Below, in pieces: positions 10,803-20,074 of a stretch of 64,000 nt of DNA (position 1 is its first letter; each line of letters starts with the position of its first letter). This DNA comes from Bacteroidales bacterium Phil12 (lineage in GTDB: Bacteria > Bacteroidota > Bacteroidia > Bacteroidales > P3). The notes under the pieces are model-generated. The model saw only the letters and a program-made list of their open reading frames with translations, had not been told where the DNA came from and did no database searches. The stretch is from the NCBI GenBank assembly GCA_002633275.1, contig NWBO01000158.1:310001-374000 (forward strand). Direction: 5' to 3'. The position numbers and the translations under genes are program-made.

Positions 10803-12248
10803 TTATTTTCGATTGCAAAAACTCTTCAAGAACTCAACAATCAATCTCATTCCATACGCCGTTGCTCCTTTACCGCGATACTCTTCTTTTTTGTCATTCA
10901 TCGCAACACCAGCAATGTCCAAATGGATATAAGGATATGATGTAAAATAAGCCAAGAACTTACCTGCCGTAATCATTCCCGCATATCTTTCGCCGGAATT
11001 TTTAATATCGGCAATATCGGAGGCAATCAATTTGTCGTATTCTTCCCAGAAAGGAAATTCTACAACACGCTCATAAACATTGTTACCACTCTCAATCATA
11101 GTCTGCATATACGTTTCAGCCTTTTGTTGCATACCGACAATACCCATAGGGCCTATCGCACGAGAAGCCGCACCCGTCAAAGTAGCCATATCCACCACAA
11201 CCATAGGATTAAGTTTCTTTGCGTATGCAAGAGCATCTGCCAAAATCATTCGACCCTCAGCATCGGTATTAACCACCTCAACGTTTGTGCCGTCATACAT
11301 ATTGATTATATCTCCACTGCAATAAGCATTGTGATTTGGTCTGTTGTCCGTTGCAGGAAACAAGCCGATAACCCACAAAGGCATTCTTTCCAACGCAATT
11401 GCATACAAAGCACTCGCCATTGTAGCCGCACCTGCCATATCACTTTTCATATCGTTCATAAAATCGCCCGTCTTGATGTTCAATCCTCCCGTATCGTAAG
11501 TTATACCTTTTCCGACAAGAACAATAGGCTGCGAATTTACGGCATCTTGCGGTTTATAAGTCATTATTGTAAATGTCGGAGCATCGACACTACCGCGATT
11601 AACGGCAAGAATACCGCCCATTTTCTCTTTTTCAATCTTGGCTTTATCCCATATCTCTATGTCTATGCCTGCTTCTTGTGCCATTTTAGAGAACTCACTC
11701 GCAAGAGTTTCGGCATTGATTACCATAACAGGTTCATTGACCAAATTTCTTGCTTTCTCTGTCGCTTCACAGATATTTTTTAGCGAATTAACGTCTTTTA
11801 TATCAATGTCGTCCTTGATTATATGCAAATTATCAAATGGGTGAATCAATCTCTTAGGGTCTGTCTTGTAAATATCGAATATATACGAATTTAACAGCAT
11901 TCCTTCAACGAAAGCAAGCAAATTATCTTTGTCGCAAGAACTTGCTATCTGCAAATCTTTGATATAATGTTTATCGCAAAAATCAAGAATTCTACCGCCC
12001 AAACGTCTATACATCTCATTGGTTGCATAACGCTGCTCTTTTTCCTGAACAATAGCAACGATACCATAACAACCCAAATTGTTAAAGAAAACAAAGTCTG
12101 CGGAATTTTTTCTATTTTCCTCAATCACGTAAGATGCTGTCTTTTCATCGAAACAAGACAACAAAGACTTTTGTAGATTATCTTGGTTACAAACTACCAG
12201 CAAAGAAACATCTTTCTTAACTGCCGTGTATTTATCTATGTTTATCAT
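10803..12248 (-). CDS. Leucyl aminopeptidase (peptidase family M17)
   Basis: Cytosolic dizinc aminopeptidase. The C-terminal catalytic half holds VGKGITYDTGGLNIK (zinc-binding Lys and Asp), MKSDMAGAATM and the family signature NTDAEGRM followed by ILADALAYA. The N-terminal half (about 1-165) is divergent, as is usual in this family. It ends HLDIAGVAMND...GATAYGMRLIVEFL. It has its own promoter (TAACTTTG, minus strand, 12298-12305). The M17 assignment is firm; the preferred peptide substrate is not known. Confidence 0.93.
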   Translation of the reverse strand: MINIDKYTAVKKDVSLLVVCNQDNLQKSLLSCFDEKTASYVIEENRKNSADFVFFNNLGCYGIVAIVQEKEQRYATNEMYRRLGGRILDFCDKHYIKDLQIASSCDKDNLLAFVEGMLLNSYIFDIYKTDPKRLIHPFDNLHIIKDDIDIKDVNSLKNICEATEKARNLVNEPVMVINAETLASEFSKMAQEAGIDIEIWDKAKIEKEKMGGILAVNRGSVDAPTFTIMTYKPQDAVNSQPIVLVGKGITYDTGGLNIKTGDFMNDMKSDMAGAATMASALYAIALERMPLWVIGLFPATDNRPNHNAYCSGDIINMYDGTNVEVVNTDAEGRMILADALAYAKKLNPMVVVDMATLTGAASRAIGPMGIVGMQQKAETYMQTMIESGNNVYERVVEFPFWEEYDKLIASDIADIKNSGERYAGMITAGKFLAYFTSYPYIHLDIAGVAMNDKKEEYRGKGATAYGMRLIVEFLKSFCNRK

Positions 12249-12297
12249 AACTTTTATATGTTTTTAATCGTTTTTTCGCTATTAACCTTATGGAATG

Positions 12298-12305
12298 CAA
12301 AGTTA
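12298..12305 (-). promoter_or_regulatory. -7 box of the leucyl aminopeptidase promoter
   Basis: The minus strand reads TAACTTTG, an exact TAnnTTTG match, 50 bases before the ATG. Confidence 0.6.
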
Positions 12306-12354
12306 CTATTTTTTTCTGAGATAATGAAGAATATTTTCTATTAAAACAATAAAA

Positions 12355-12385
12355 AGGCGTTGCACTTTCGATTGGTGTAACGCCT
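12355..12385 (-). terminator. Intrinsic terminator after the Nfn-like gene
   Basis: An 11-bp stem (AGGCGTTGCAC at 12355-12365 with 12375-12385, one G-U pair) and a 9-nt loop are followed on the minus strand by TTTTTATTG. It lies 69 bases past the stop of the upstream gene. Confidence 0.75.
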
Positions 12386-12453
12386 ATGTGTTTTATTGCA
12401 AAATTACGTTTGGATTTTGCAGCAAAACTATTGCTTGATTATTTCTTATTGAT

Positions 12454-14811
12454 TTATTTGCAATCGCTTAGTTGCTCATCCATATTGGCAGCGGCTCTTC
12501 TTCCGTCGCCCATTGCAAGGATAACCGTCGCTCCTCCTCTGACAATATCGCCACCGGCATAGATATTCGGTTTGGAAGATTTCATCTTGTCATCCACCAC
12601 AATACAGTTGTATTTATCCAACTCCAATCCATCTATGGATTTAGGTGCTATCGTGCTTTGAGAAACCCCTACCGCAACTATAACCTGATCAACGTCCAAT
12701 GTTATTGTTTTGCCTTCAACAGGTACAGGTCTTCTTCTTCCACTTGCATCCGGTTCGCCAAGTTCCATAACCTGCAAAACGGCTTGTTTAACCGCTCCCT
12801 TTTCGTCAGTCTTGTATTCGATAGGATTGTGCAAGGTTAAAAACTCCACACCCTCTTCTTTTGCGTGGCGTACTTCCTCCAAACGGGCAGGCATCTCGGC
12901 TTCGCTTCTACGATAAACTATCGTAACCTTTGAGCCAAAACGTACAGCCGCACGACAAGAATCCATGGCCGTATTACCTCCTCCGACAACAAGGACATGT
13001 TTTGCCGTATTCATAGGTGTATCTGCCGTAACGTCTGCTGCACCCATTAGATTAACACGTGTCAAATATTCGTTGGACGACATTATATTCAACGCATTCT
13101 CGCCGGGTATGTTCATAAAGTTGGAAACTCCTGCTCCCGTACCTACAAAGATACCTTTGAATCCTTGCTCTTCCAAATCTTTTACTGTTATCGTCTTTCC
13201 AATAACGCAATCCGTTACGAAATGAACACCCAAATCCTTTAAGTTTTCTATCTCGTAATCCACAACATAATTAGGCAAACAAAATTCAGGAATACCGTAT
13301 TTCAAAACTCCACCAATCTCGTGCAAAGCCTCAAAGACATAAACCTCATAGCCTTTCTTTGCCATATCGCCTGCAAAAGACAATCCGGCAGGGCCCGAAC
13401 CTATGGCTGCAACCTTAATATCATTGCTTGGGGCTTTGGTCTGTTTTGGTGCAAGTCCGCTCTGTCTTACAAAATCAGCCGTAAAACGTTCCAAGTTACC
13501 GATAGAAACCGGCTTGGATTTCATCTTGTGATGAATACACTTGGATTCGCATTGTTTTTCTTGCGGACAAACTCTACCACATACGGCAGACAAAACCGAA
13601 GTATTCTTCAAAACTTTTGAGGCTGCCAAAAACTGACCACGCTCTATGTTCTTGATAAACGAAGGTATGTTGATATGAACAGGACAACCCTCGACACAAC
13701 CCGGATTAGGACAATCCAAACAACGTCTTGCCTCACGCATTGCCTGCTCTTTGGTAAAGCCAAGATTTACTTCCTCATCGAATGTATGAATACGATAATT
13801 CACATCCAATTCGTCCATAACCGTGCGTTCGATAGCAATTCTCTGAGGGTTTTTCATCGAAGCGCGAAGTTCTTTTCTCCATTCGCTATCGCGGTTGGTC
13901 AGTTCCTCCAAAGTCTCTTGCGTCGGAGTAACGTCCATTGTTATATCCTCTTTCTTGGTCTGGGTTTTTGGTTGATTGGTCTTAATATCTGTTTTTTGCT
14001 CATAACGTTTCATTGCTTCTTTTTCTTCCTGTGAAAAAGTATCCATACGTTTAAGCATATCGTCCCAATCTACTTTATGTCCGTCAAACGAAGGTCCATC
14101 TACACAAACGAACTTGGTCTTTCCGTCTATCGACATACGACAAGCACCGCACATTCCCAAACCATCGACCATAATGGTATTCAAAGCAACATCGGTAGGT
14201 ATATTATGCTTTCGGGTTAATTCGCAACAATCTCTCATCATCGCTACCGTACCCATTGCAAAGGCTTTGTCTATCTTTTCATTTGCGATAAAAGTCTGCA
14301 TACCTACGGTTGCATCGCCTTGTTTTCCAAGTGTGCCGTCATCTGTCGTTATTATCATTTCATCGGAAAATTCTTTAACCGTTTGTTCCAATATCACTTG
14401 GTCTTTACTCTTGGCAGAGATTACCGACAAAACTCTGTTACCTGCTTGTTTCAAGGCTTTGATTATAGGCAAAACAGTTGCAACGCCAATACCCTTGCCG
14501 ACACACATAACTGTTCCGAAATTCTCTATTTCAACCGCATTGCCCAATGGTCCTACAACGTCAGTGATTTTATCTCCTTGTTTGTGTTCGCATAGTTTGG
14601 CAGAAGTTACTCCCACTCTTTGAACGACAAGGGTTATCGTTCCTTTTTCCTTGTCGCTATCTGCTATTGCCAAAGGCATTCTCTCTCCTTTGTCGCCTAT
14701 TCTTATTATCACGAAGTTGCCTGCTTTTGCACTCTTTGCTATCAATGGCGCTTCCACTTCAAACAAAAAGATTTTCTCAGCCAACTGTTCTTTTCTGATG
14801 ATTGTGTTCAT
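12454..14811 (-). CDS. Fused NfnA-like FAD/NAD-binding subunit and NfnB/GltD-like NADPH oxidoreductase
   Basis: The 785-residue protein joins two subunits that are separate in many bacteria. Residues 1-280 resemble the DHODB electron-transfer subunit: ferredoxin-reductase-type FAD/NAD domain and a [2Fe-2S] motif (GLGMCGACR...FVCVDG). After a charged linker (about 275-310), the rest resembles the glutamate synthase small subunit: [4Fe-4S] cysteines (CLDCPNPGCVEGCPVH, CGRVCPQEKQC), a GSGPAGL FAD motif and a GGGNTAMD NADPH motif. The combination matches NfnAB, which couples NADH, NADPH and ferredoxin by flavin bifurcation. This fused form is seen in Bacteroides. The reaction is inferred from the family. 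Confidence 0.88.
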   Translation of the reverse strand: MNTIIRKEQLAEKIFLFEVEAPLIAKSAKAGNFVIIRIGDKGERMPLAIADSDKEKGTITLVVQRVGVTSAKLCEHKQGDKITDVVGPLGNAVEIENFGTVMCVGKGIGVATVLPIIKALKQAGNRVLSVISAKSKDQVILEQTVKEFSDEMIITTDDGTLGKQGDATVGMQTFIANEKIDKAFAMGTVAMMRDCCELTRKHNIPTDVALNTIMVDGLGMCGACRMSIDGKTKFVCVDGPSFDGHKVDWDDMLKRMDTFSQEEKEAMKRYEQKTDIKTNQPKTQTKKEDITMDVTPTQETLEELTNRDSEWRKELRASMKNPQRIAIERTVMDELDVNYRIHTFDEEVNLGFTKEQAMREARRCLDCPNPGCVEGCPVHINIPSFIKNIERGQFLAASKVLKNTSVLSAVCGRVCPQEKQCESKCIHHKMKSKPVSIGNLERFTADFVRQSGLAPKQTKAPSNDIKVAAIGSGPAGLSFAGDMAKKGYEVYVFEALHEIGGVLKYGIPEFCLPNYVVDYEIENLKDLGVHFVTDCVIGKTITVKDLEEQGFKGIFVGTGAGVSNFMNIPGENALNIMSSNEYLTRVNLMGAADVTADTPMNTAKHVLVVGGGNTAMDSCRAAVRFGSKVTIVYRRSEAEMPARLEEVRHAKEEGVEFLTLHNPIEYKTDEKGAVKQAVLQVMELGEPDASGRRRPVPVEGKTITLDVDQVIVAVGVSQSTIAPKSIDGLELDKYNCIVVDDKMKSSKPNIYAGGDIVRGGATVILAMGDGRRAAANMDEQLSDCK

Positions 14812-14851
14812 TAGTTTTTATTTTATTATCTTATTATTCTTTCCTTTTAAG

Positions 14852-14894
14852 TCAAAAACGGAGAGTTAATCTTTTTATTTTCATAAACTCTCCG
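14852..14894 (-). promoter_or_regulatory. Attenuator-like leader of the Nfn-like gene
   Basis: Between promoter and gene, the minus strand has a 9-bp stem (CGGAGAGTT / AACTCTCCG, 14886-14894 with 14859-14867) followed at once by TTTTT, the form of an intrinsic terminator inside a leader. A 10-codon frame (MKIKRLTLRF, ATG at 14884, TGA at 14852-14854) starts in the loop-proximal side of the first arm and runs through the second arm. A ribosome on it would disrupt the hairpin. Confidence 0.45.
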
Positions 14895-14910
14895 CTTGTC
14901 AAATCGGTTG

Positions 14911-14918
14911 CAAAAGTA
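14911..14918 (-). promoter_or_regulatory. -7 box of the Nfn-like gene promoter
   Basis: The minus strand reads TACTTTTG, a TAnnTTTG match about 100 bases before the ATG. Transcription from here would include the leader hairpin. Confidence 0.55.
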
Positions 14919-15100
14919 TGAAATTATTCCCAAACTCCGACACATTTACAGATAAATTATTTTGACAACGCTCTATCAAATTAATTTTCAACACGATAAC
15001 AACTTTGTTCAGTGTTACTGACAAAAAGTGACCAAACTGTCAAGTTTATAAATTATTAATAATCAGTAAAATAACTGAAAAAAGTAACATAAAACAGAGT

Positions 15101-15138
15101 TTCAGTATATATATACTTATAAGTATATATATACTGAA
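15101..15138. repeat. Perfect 38-bp palindrome
   Basis: The arms run 15101-15119 and 15120-15138, starting TTCAGTATATATATACTTA and reading identically on the other strand with no spacer. The TATATATA arms would extrude easily as a cruciform or form a strong RNA hairpin. There is no T-run after it. Confidence 0.85.
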
Positions 15139-15302
15139 CGCTGATATGTTAAAATTTCAGTGATAGAAAATAAGGGATATAAACAGCAAAAAAACAGGTT
15201 TTTGAAACAAAATTTTCTTTTAACTGAAAAATTTACGAAAAAACGTTCTTTCAAAAACGCCGATACAATTCATTAAAACAATAACTTACACTGATAAAAC
15301 AG

Positions 15303-15365
15303 TGTTAAATATCAGTAAATTAATATTAAACATCGATAAATCAGTGTTTGACATCAGTAAAAAAA
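15303..15365. repeat. 21-bp-period word array, 3 units
   Basis: Units start at 15303 (TGTTAAATAT), 15324 (TATTAAACAT) and 15345 (TGTTTGACAT). A weaker fourth unit may follow. Confidence 0.7.
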
Positions 15366-15494
15366 CATAAAACATTGGAAGAAAAATAACCAAGAAGAGT
15401 GATTTAACGTCAGTTATTACCCGACTAATCATTCTTTTGACAATGTCCTTTAATTTATTAGGAAAAAATGAAACAATATGTCGTAAAAAAACAG

Positions 15495-15502
15495 TATCTT
15501 TG
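15495..15502 (+). promoter_or_regulatory. -7 box of the tgt promoter
   Basis: TATCTTTG matches TAnnTTTG, followed by a 45-base leader to the tgt ATG. No clear TTTG is seen at -33. Confidence 0.55.
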
Positions 15503-15547
15503 CACGTTTGAAACTAAAACTTCTACAAGCAGATTAAAACAAAGAAT

Positions 15548-16675
15548 ATGTACAAATTAGAGGCGACAAGTAAGGATTGCAAAGCCAAAGCAGGCGAGAT
15601 AACAACGGGACACGGAATAATAAAAACTCCGATATTTATGCCTGTCGGCACTGTGGGAAGCGTTAAGGGTATTGGTGTCAAAGAACTTAACGAAGAGATA
15701 AACGCACAGATAATTCTCGGCAATACTTATCACCTTTATCTGCGTCCGGGTTTGGATATTATACATCAAGCAGGCGGCATTCAGAAGTTTAATGCTTGGA
15801 ACAAGCCTATGCTTACCGATAGCGGCGGTTTTCAAGTTTATTCGTTGGGAAAGATTAGAAAGATAACCGAAAACGGCTGCACATTTCAGTCGCATATAGA
15901 CGGTTCAAGACATGAATTTACCCCCGAAAAGGTTATGGATATTCAGCGAACGATAGGTGCGGATATCATTATGGCTTTCGATGAATGTACTCCCTATCCT
16001 TGTGATTACAAATATGCAAGCAATTCTCTGAATATGACTTTGAAATGGCTTGACAGGTGTTTTAATCGTTTCAATTCCACAACACCGCTCTATGGTTACG
16101 ACCAAATGCTTTTCCCAATCGTTCAGGGAAGTGTGTATGAGGATTTGAGAAAAAAATGCTGCAACGAGGTAATAAAATACAATGCACAAGGATATGCCAT
16201 AGGCGGATTGTCTGTCGGAGAGCCTGCCGAAGATATGTACAGAATTATCGACGTATGCACGGATATTCTTCCAAAAGACAGACCTTGTTACCTTATGGGT
16301 GTGGGAACTCCCGAAAATATCTTGGAGGCTATCGAGCGTGGAATAGATATGTTCGACTGCGTTATGCCGACCCGCAACGGAAGAAATGCAATGCTATTCA
16401 CTTGGGAAGGCACGATGAATATGAGAAACCAAAAGTGGGCTTCGGATTTCTCGCCTATTGACGAAAACGGAACGGCAAGCGTGGATAAACTCTATACCAA
16501 AGCATATCTTCGTCATCTGTTCGTCGCAAAAGAATTGCTTGCCATGGAGATTGCCTCAATTCATAACCTTGCCTTTTATTTGGATTTGGTCAAAAACGCA
16601 AGAGAACATATACTTCAAGGCGATTTCAAACAATGGAAACAAAGTGTGATAGGCAAAATAAGTCGCAAATTGTAA
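15548..16675 (+). CDS. tgt: tRNA-guanine transglycosylase (queuine/preQ1 tRNA-ribosyltransferase)
   Basis: Exchanges G34 for a queuosine precursor in GUN-anticodon tRNAs. Family motifs: TPIFMPVGTVGSVKG near residue 28, LTDSGGFQVYSLG (catalytic Asp region), FDECTPYP, GGLSVGEP, VGTPENILEAIERGIDMFDCVMPTRNGRNA (nucleophile Asp and the tRNA-binding segment). The usual CxCxxC zinc ligands before AYLRHL are absent; the matching stretch reads ENGTASVDKLYTK, while the His of IHNL remains. From memory, Bacteroides homologues share this loss, but I could not check it. It heads the plus-strand run that continues with the LptF/G-type permease. Confidence 0.95.
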   Translation: MYKLEATSKDCKAKAGEITTGHGIIKTPIFMPVGTVGSVKGIGVKELNEEINAQIILGNTYHLYLRPGLDIIHQAGGIQKFNAWNKPMLTDSGGFQVYSLGKIRKITENGCTFQSHIDGSRHEFTPEKVMDIQRTIGADIIMAFDECTPYPCDYKYASNSLNMTLKWLDRCFNRFNSTTPLYGYDQMLFPIVQGSVYEDLRKKCCNEVIKYNAQGYAIGGLSVGEPAEDMYRIIDVCTDILPKDRPCYLMGVGTPENILEAIERGIDMFDCVMPTRNGRNAMLFTWEGTMNMRNQKWASDFSPIDENGTASVDKLYTKAYLRHLFVAKELLAMEIASIHNLAFYLDLVKNAREHILQGDFKQWKQSVIGKISRKL

Positions 16676-16833
16676 AACAAAGCAAAAATCAACAAATAAA
16701 AATCGAGGCAATAGGACAACAAAAAAAACGGAATACATAAAACGAAAAAATAAAACAAATAAAAGTTTATCGAAAACAATAAACAAAAAATTCAAAAGCA
16801 GATAACGAACAACAAAGATAAATAAACAAAACT

Positions 16834-17934
16834 ATGCACAGCGGAAAGAGTCATTTTTTCAATACCATTGATTGGTACATTGTACGAAAGGTTTTTGCAG
16901 CGTTCTTGGTTGCAATATCCTTGCTTAGTTTTGTTATCGTCATATTTGATTTGAGTACAAAGTTAGATGATTTCTCACAGCACAATGCACCGATGAAAGC
17001 CATTCTTTTCGATTATTATCTTAACGTTATACCTCATTACATCAATATGTTCGGGCATCTGTTTTTCTTTATCGCCGTTGTGTTTGTTACCTCTCGAATG
17101 ACGGCAAGAAGTGAAATTATCGCCATTTTGTGTGCGGGTATATCGTTCAAAAGATTGTTGCGTCCTTTTCTTGTGAGCAGTATTGTTATAGGCATCTTCG
17201 GACTTTATCTTTCCAATTTCCTTTTACCGCATGTCAATCGCAACATCTACGAGTTTGAGCAGCAATATTACAGGAACAAATTCACCAATCAGTTTTTGGA
17301 TATACATATCCAGAACACCGACTCCACACAAGTCTATGTGCATCACTATAACAACCAATCTTCGCAGGGCTATATGTTCACCAAAGAGACTTTCAAAGGT
17401 ACGGACATCGTGGAAAAAATATATGCCGACGTAATTACATTCGACTCCACGACCAAAAACTGGCGTTTGTTTAATTACAATGTAAGGAAAATCAATAACG
17501 ACAAAGAGACTTTGTGGTTTAGAAATGATACCATATTAAATCTTAGCGGTGTTATGCCCAATGATTTCAACAAGATATTGAAAGTAGATCAACTTAACTT
17601 CAACGAACTGAACGAAACCATTAAGCAGGAACGTTTGAAAGGTTCGGGAAAAGAGCGAGACTTGTATATAGAGAAATATCAACGATTGTTTAATCCTTTT
17701 GCATACATAATACTGACCATAATAGGCGTAACGCTTTCGTGTAAAAAGACAAGAGGCGGCACAGGGCTTAATCTTGCGATAGGAATAGGGTTGGCGTTTT
17801 CGTTAATTCTGCTTATGAAAGTATTTAACGCCTTTACAACCAACGGGACACTAAGCCCGATGCTCGCTCCACTCATTCCACTTGTGTTGTATGCCATAAT
17901 AGCGGTGTATTTATTGAAGATAGCACCGAAATAA
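16834..17934 (+). CDS. LptF/LptG family (YjgP/YjgQ) lipopolysaccharide export permease
   Basis: A 366-residue inner-membrane protein. Three hydrophobic segments lie in the first 110 residues (VFAAFLVAISLLSFVIVIF, MFGHLFFFIAVVFVTS, FLVSSIVIGIFGLYLSNFL), followed by a periplasmic beta-rich domain (about 120-265) and three C-terminal segments ending VLYAIIAVYLLKIAPK. This is the LptF/LptG layout; these proteins pair with LptB to extract LPS towards LptC/LptA. The RSEIIAIL coupling helix is visible near residue 92. The neighbouring tgt is a common partner in Bacteroidota. Whether it acts as LptF or LptG cannot be told. Confidence 0.88.
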   Translation: MHSGKSHFFNTIDWYIVRKVFAAFLVAISLLSFVIVIFDLSTKLDDFSQHNAPMKAILFDYYLNVIPHYINMFGHLFFFIAVVFVTSRMTARSEIIAILCAGISFKRLLRPFLVSSIVIGIFGLYLSNFLLPHVNRNIYEFEQQYYRNKFTNQFLDIHIQNTDSTQVYVHHYNNQSSQGYMFTKETFKGTDIVEKIYADVITFDSTTKNWRLFNYNVRKINNDKETLWFRNDTILNLSGVMPNDFNKILKVDQLNFNELNETIKQERLKGSGKERDLYIEKYQRLFNPFAYIILTIIGVTLSCKKTRGGTGLNLAIGIGLAFSLILLMKVFNAFTTNGTLSPMLAPLIPLVLYAIIAVYLLKIAPK

Positions 17935-17988
17935 CAAGAAAACATAAATTTTCAACGTAACGAAAAAACATAAAAAAACATATAGAAA

Positions 17989-19497
17989 ATGCCATTAAAC
18001 AGTTTAGTGAACAAGATTATGCTTCTTAGGATTCCGCAGATAGAGAATTTTATGCGCAATCCGATAGACACTCAACACAGAGTGTTCAAAAATCTTATCA
18101 GCGAAGCAAAAGACACCGTATGGGGTAATTTCTACGATTATAAATCGATAAAGGACGAAGAAGCCTTTGCAAAAAGAGTTCCGGTCAATACTTACGATGA
18201 TTTGTTGCCATTCTTTGAGCGAATACTTAAAGGAGAACAAAACGTACTTTGGAACACCGATATAAAATGGTTCTCAAAATCAAGCGGGACTACCTCAACG
18301 CGAAGCAAGTTCATACCTGTCAGCAAAGAATCGTTGGAAGAATGTCATTACAAAGGTGGAAAAGATATGCTTGCCATATACTGCAACAATCACCCGGACA
18401 GTAATGTTTTCAACGGGGCATCGTTGGCTCTTGGAGGTTCAAGACAGGATAATCAAGAAGGTAACGATATGTTCTTGGGCGATGTATCGGCAATAATCAT
18501 AGATAACCTGCCTTTTTGGGCTGAATGGTTCAGAGTTCCGAAAAAAGAAATAGCTCTTATGCCTGAATGGGAATCGAAACTCAATAAAATGATTGCAAGC
18601 GTAAGTACTGAAAACGTTGTATCATTGTCTGGAGTGCCAAGTTGGATGATGGTGCTTTTGAAAGGCATAACAGAATATACGGGAAAGAGTATTAGTGAAG
18701 TGTGGCCGAATTTGGAGGTTTATTTTCACGGTGGAGTATCTTTTCGTCCTTATATGAAACAATACCAACAGATGCTTGGCGAAAACGTCAATTATATGGA
18801 GACTTACAACGCTTCGGAGGGTTTCTTCGGTTTGCAAGACCAAGTTGATAGGTCGAGTATGTTACTTCTTTTGGATTACGGCATATATTACGAATTTATC
18901 GCCTTTGAAGATTTGGACAAACCTAATCCGAAAACGGTTAATTTGGCAGATGTGGAATTGGGTAAGAATTACGCAATGCTTATCAGCACCAACGGAGGTC
19001 TTTGGAGGTATATGATTGGCGATACGGTATGCTTTACCGAAAAATATCCTTATCGTTTCAAAATCACCGGCAGAACAAAGAATTATATCAACACCTGCGG
19101 CGAAGAAATCATAGTCAATAACTCAGACAAAGCCCTAAGCCTTGCCGCACGTGCCACCAATGCCGCAATAAGAGAATATACGGGAGCCCCTTATTTCGAC
19201 AAAGAAAACCAAAAACGTATGCACCAATGGGTTGTTGAGTTTGAAAAACAGCCCGACGATATGGAAAAATTCATAGAAATATTCGATGAATCTTTGCGTT
19301 CGGTTAATTCGGATTACGATGCCAAACGTTATAAAAACCTTGTATTGCAACGCCCGTTGGTTGTGGTAGGACGAGAAAAAGTTTTCTATGATTGGTTGAA
19401 AGAGCGCAGCAAACTTGGAGGCCAACATAAAATTCCTCGTTTGTCCAACGATAGAAAATTTATTGAAGAGATTTTACAGATGAATGATGTGAGATAA
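17989..19497 (+). CDS. GH3 auxin-responsive-promoter family protein (acyl-adenylate amido synthetase fold)
   Basis: The 502-residue protein matches bacterial members of the plant GH3 family, ANL-superfamily enzymes that adenylate a carboxylic acid and join it to an amino acid. Visible parts: KSSGTTSTRSKFIPVS (ATP-binding loop, about residues 95-110), YMETYNASEGFFG (about 264-276), GGLWRYMIGDTVCF (about 337-350) and FKITGRTKNYINTCGEE (hinge, about 357-373). The natural substrates in gut-type Bacteroidales are unknown to me. It follows the permease by 54 bases and may belong to the same transcript. Confidence 0.88.
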   Translation: MPLNSLVNKIMLLRIPQIENFMRNPIDTQHRVFKNLISEAKDTVWGNFYDYKSIKDEEAFAKRVPVNTYDDLLPFFERILKGEQNVLWNTDIKWFSKSSGTTSTRSKFIPVSKESLEECHYKGGKDMLAIYCNNHPDSNVFNGASLALGGSRQDNQEGNDMFLGDVSAIIIDNLPFWAEWFRVPKKEIALMPEWESKLNKMIASVSTENVVSLSGVPSWMMVLLKGITEYTGKSISEVWPNLEVYFHGGVSFRPYMKQYQQMLGENVNYMETYNASEGFFGLQDQVDRSSMLLLLDYGIYYEFIAFEDLDKPNPKTVNLADVELGKNYAMLISTNGGLWRYMIGDTVCFTEKYPYRFKITGRTKNYINTCGEEIIVNNSDKALSLAARATNAAIREYTGAPYFDKENQKRMHQWVVEFEKQPDDMEKFIEIFDESLRSVNSDYDAKRYKNLVLQRPLVVVGREKVFYDWLKERSKLGGQHKIPRLSNDRKFIEEILQMNDVR

Positions 19498-19508
19498 CAG
19501 ATAATTAT

Positions 19509-19571
19509 TGTTAAACACTGTTTTACTGATATTAAACATTATTTTTCTAATATTAAACATTAAAATAACGA
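19509..19571. repeat. 21-bp-period word array, 3 units
   Basis: Units start at 19509 (TGTTAAACAC), 19530 (TATTAAACAT) and 19551 (TATTAAACAT). The array fills almost the whole gap between the GH3-family gene and sufE. Confidence 0.75.
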
Positions 19572-19576
19572 CAACA

Positions 19577-20002
19577 ATGACAATAAAAGAGATTGAACAA
19601 GAGATTGAACAGGAATTTGCAATGTTCGACGATTGGATGGATAAATATAATTACTTGATTGAATTGGGCGACGAATGTCCTATAATCGATGAAAAAGATA
19701 AAAACGAAAACAATTTAATCAAAGGCTGCCAATCCAAGGTATGGGTATCGGCAAAGATGAATGGAGATGTTATGGAAATAAAAGCCGATTCCGATGCAGT
19801 GATAACCAAAGGCATAATAACCTTGTTACTTCGCGTTTTCAACAACCAAAAGCCGGAAGATGTGAAAAATGCCGACCTTAAATTCATTGATACCATAGGT
19901 TTGACGCAACACCTATCCCCTACCCGAAGCAATGGTTTGTTGGCTATGATAAAACAGATAAAACTGTACGCAACGGCTTTTGATATGAAGAATAATATGT
20001 AA
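19577..20002 (+). CDS. sufE: SufE family cysteine-desulfurase sulfur acceptor
   Basis: The 141-residue protein begins MTIKEIEQEIEQEFAMFDDWMDKYNYLIELG and carries the active-site Cys in LIKGCQSKVWV (residue about 55), then an alpha-beta C-terminal half ending in HLSPTRSNGLLAMIKQIK. It accepts persulfide sulfur from SufS for Fe-S cluster assembly. The ATG at 19577 is chosen because upstream in-frame codons only translate the repeat array. sufB/C/D/S are not nearby, but the next gene is also Fe-S related. Confidence 0.93.
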   Translation: MTIKEIEQEIEQEFAMFDDWMDKYNYLIELGDECPIIDEKDKNENNLIKGCQSKVWVSAKMNGDVMEIKADSDAVITKGIITLLLRVFNNQKPEDVKNADLKFIDTIGLTQHLSPTRSNGLLAMIKQIKLYATAFDMKNNM

Positions 20003-20074
20003 TAAATCACAAAACAAGCAAACAATATTCAAACAATAATCTTTAATCACATAACGACAATACACGAAAAAACA

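Larger units (their letters stand above)
14919..15547. other. Long divergent intergenic region upstream of tgt
   Basis: This 0.6-kb AT-rich stretch has no gene that I can support. It contains a 38-bp perfect palindrome (15101-15138), a 21-bp-period array (15303-15365) and the tgt -7 box (15495-15502). CAGT/ACTG tetramers recur through 15000-15190. Confidence 0.65.

Noticed and set aside
15001-15400. Replication origin.
   Set aside because: The palindrome and AT-richness are suggestive, but there is no dnaA/dnaN, no cluster of DnaA boxes, and neighbouring genes are not typical of an origin.
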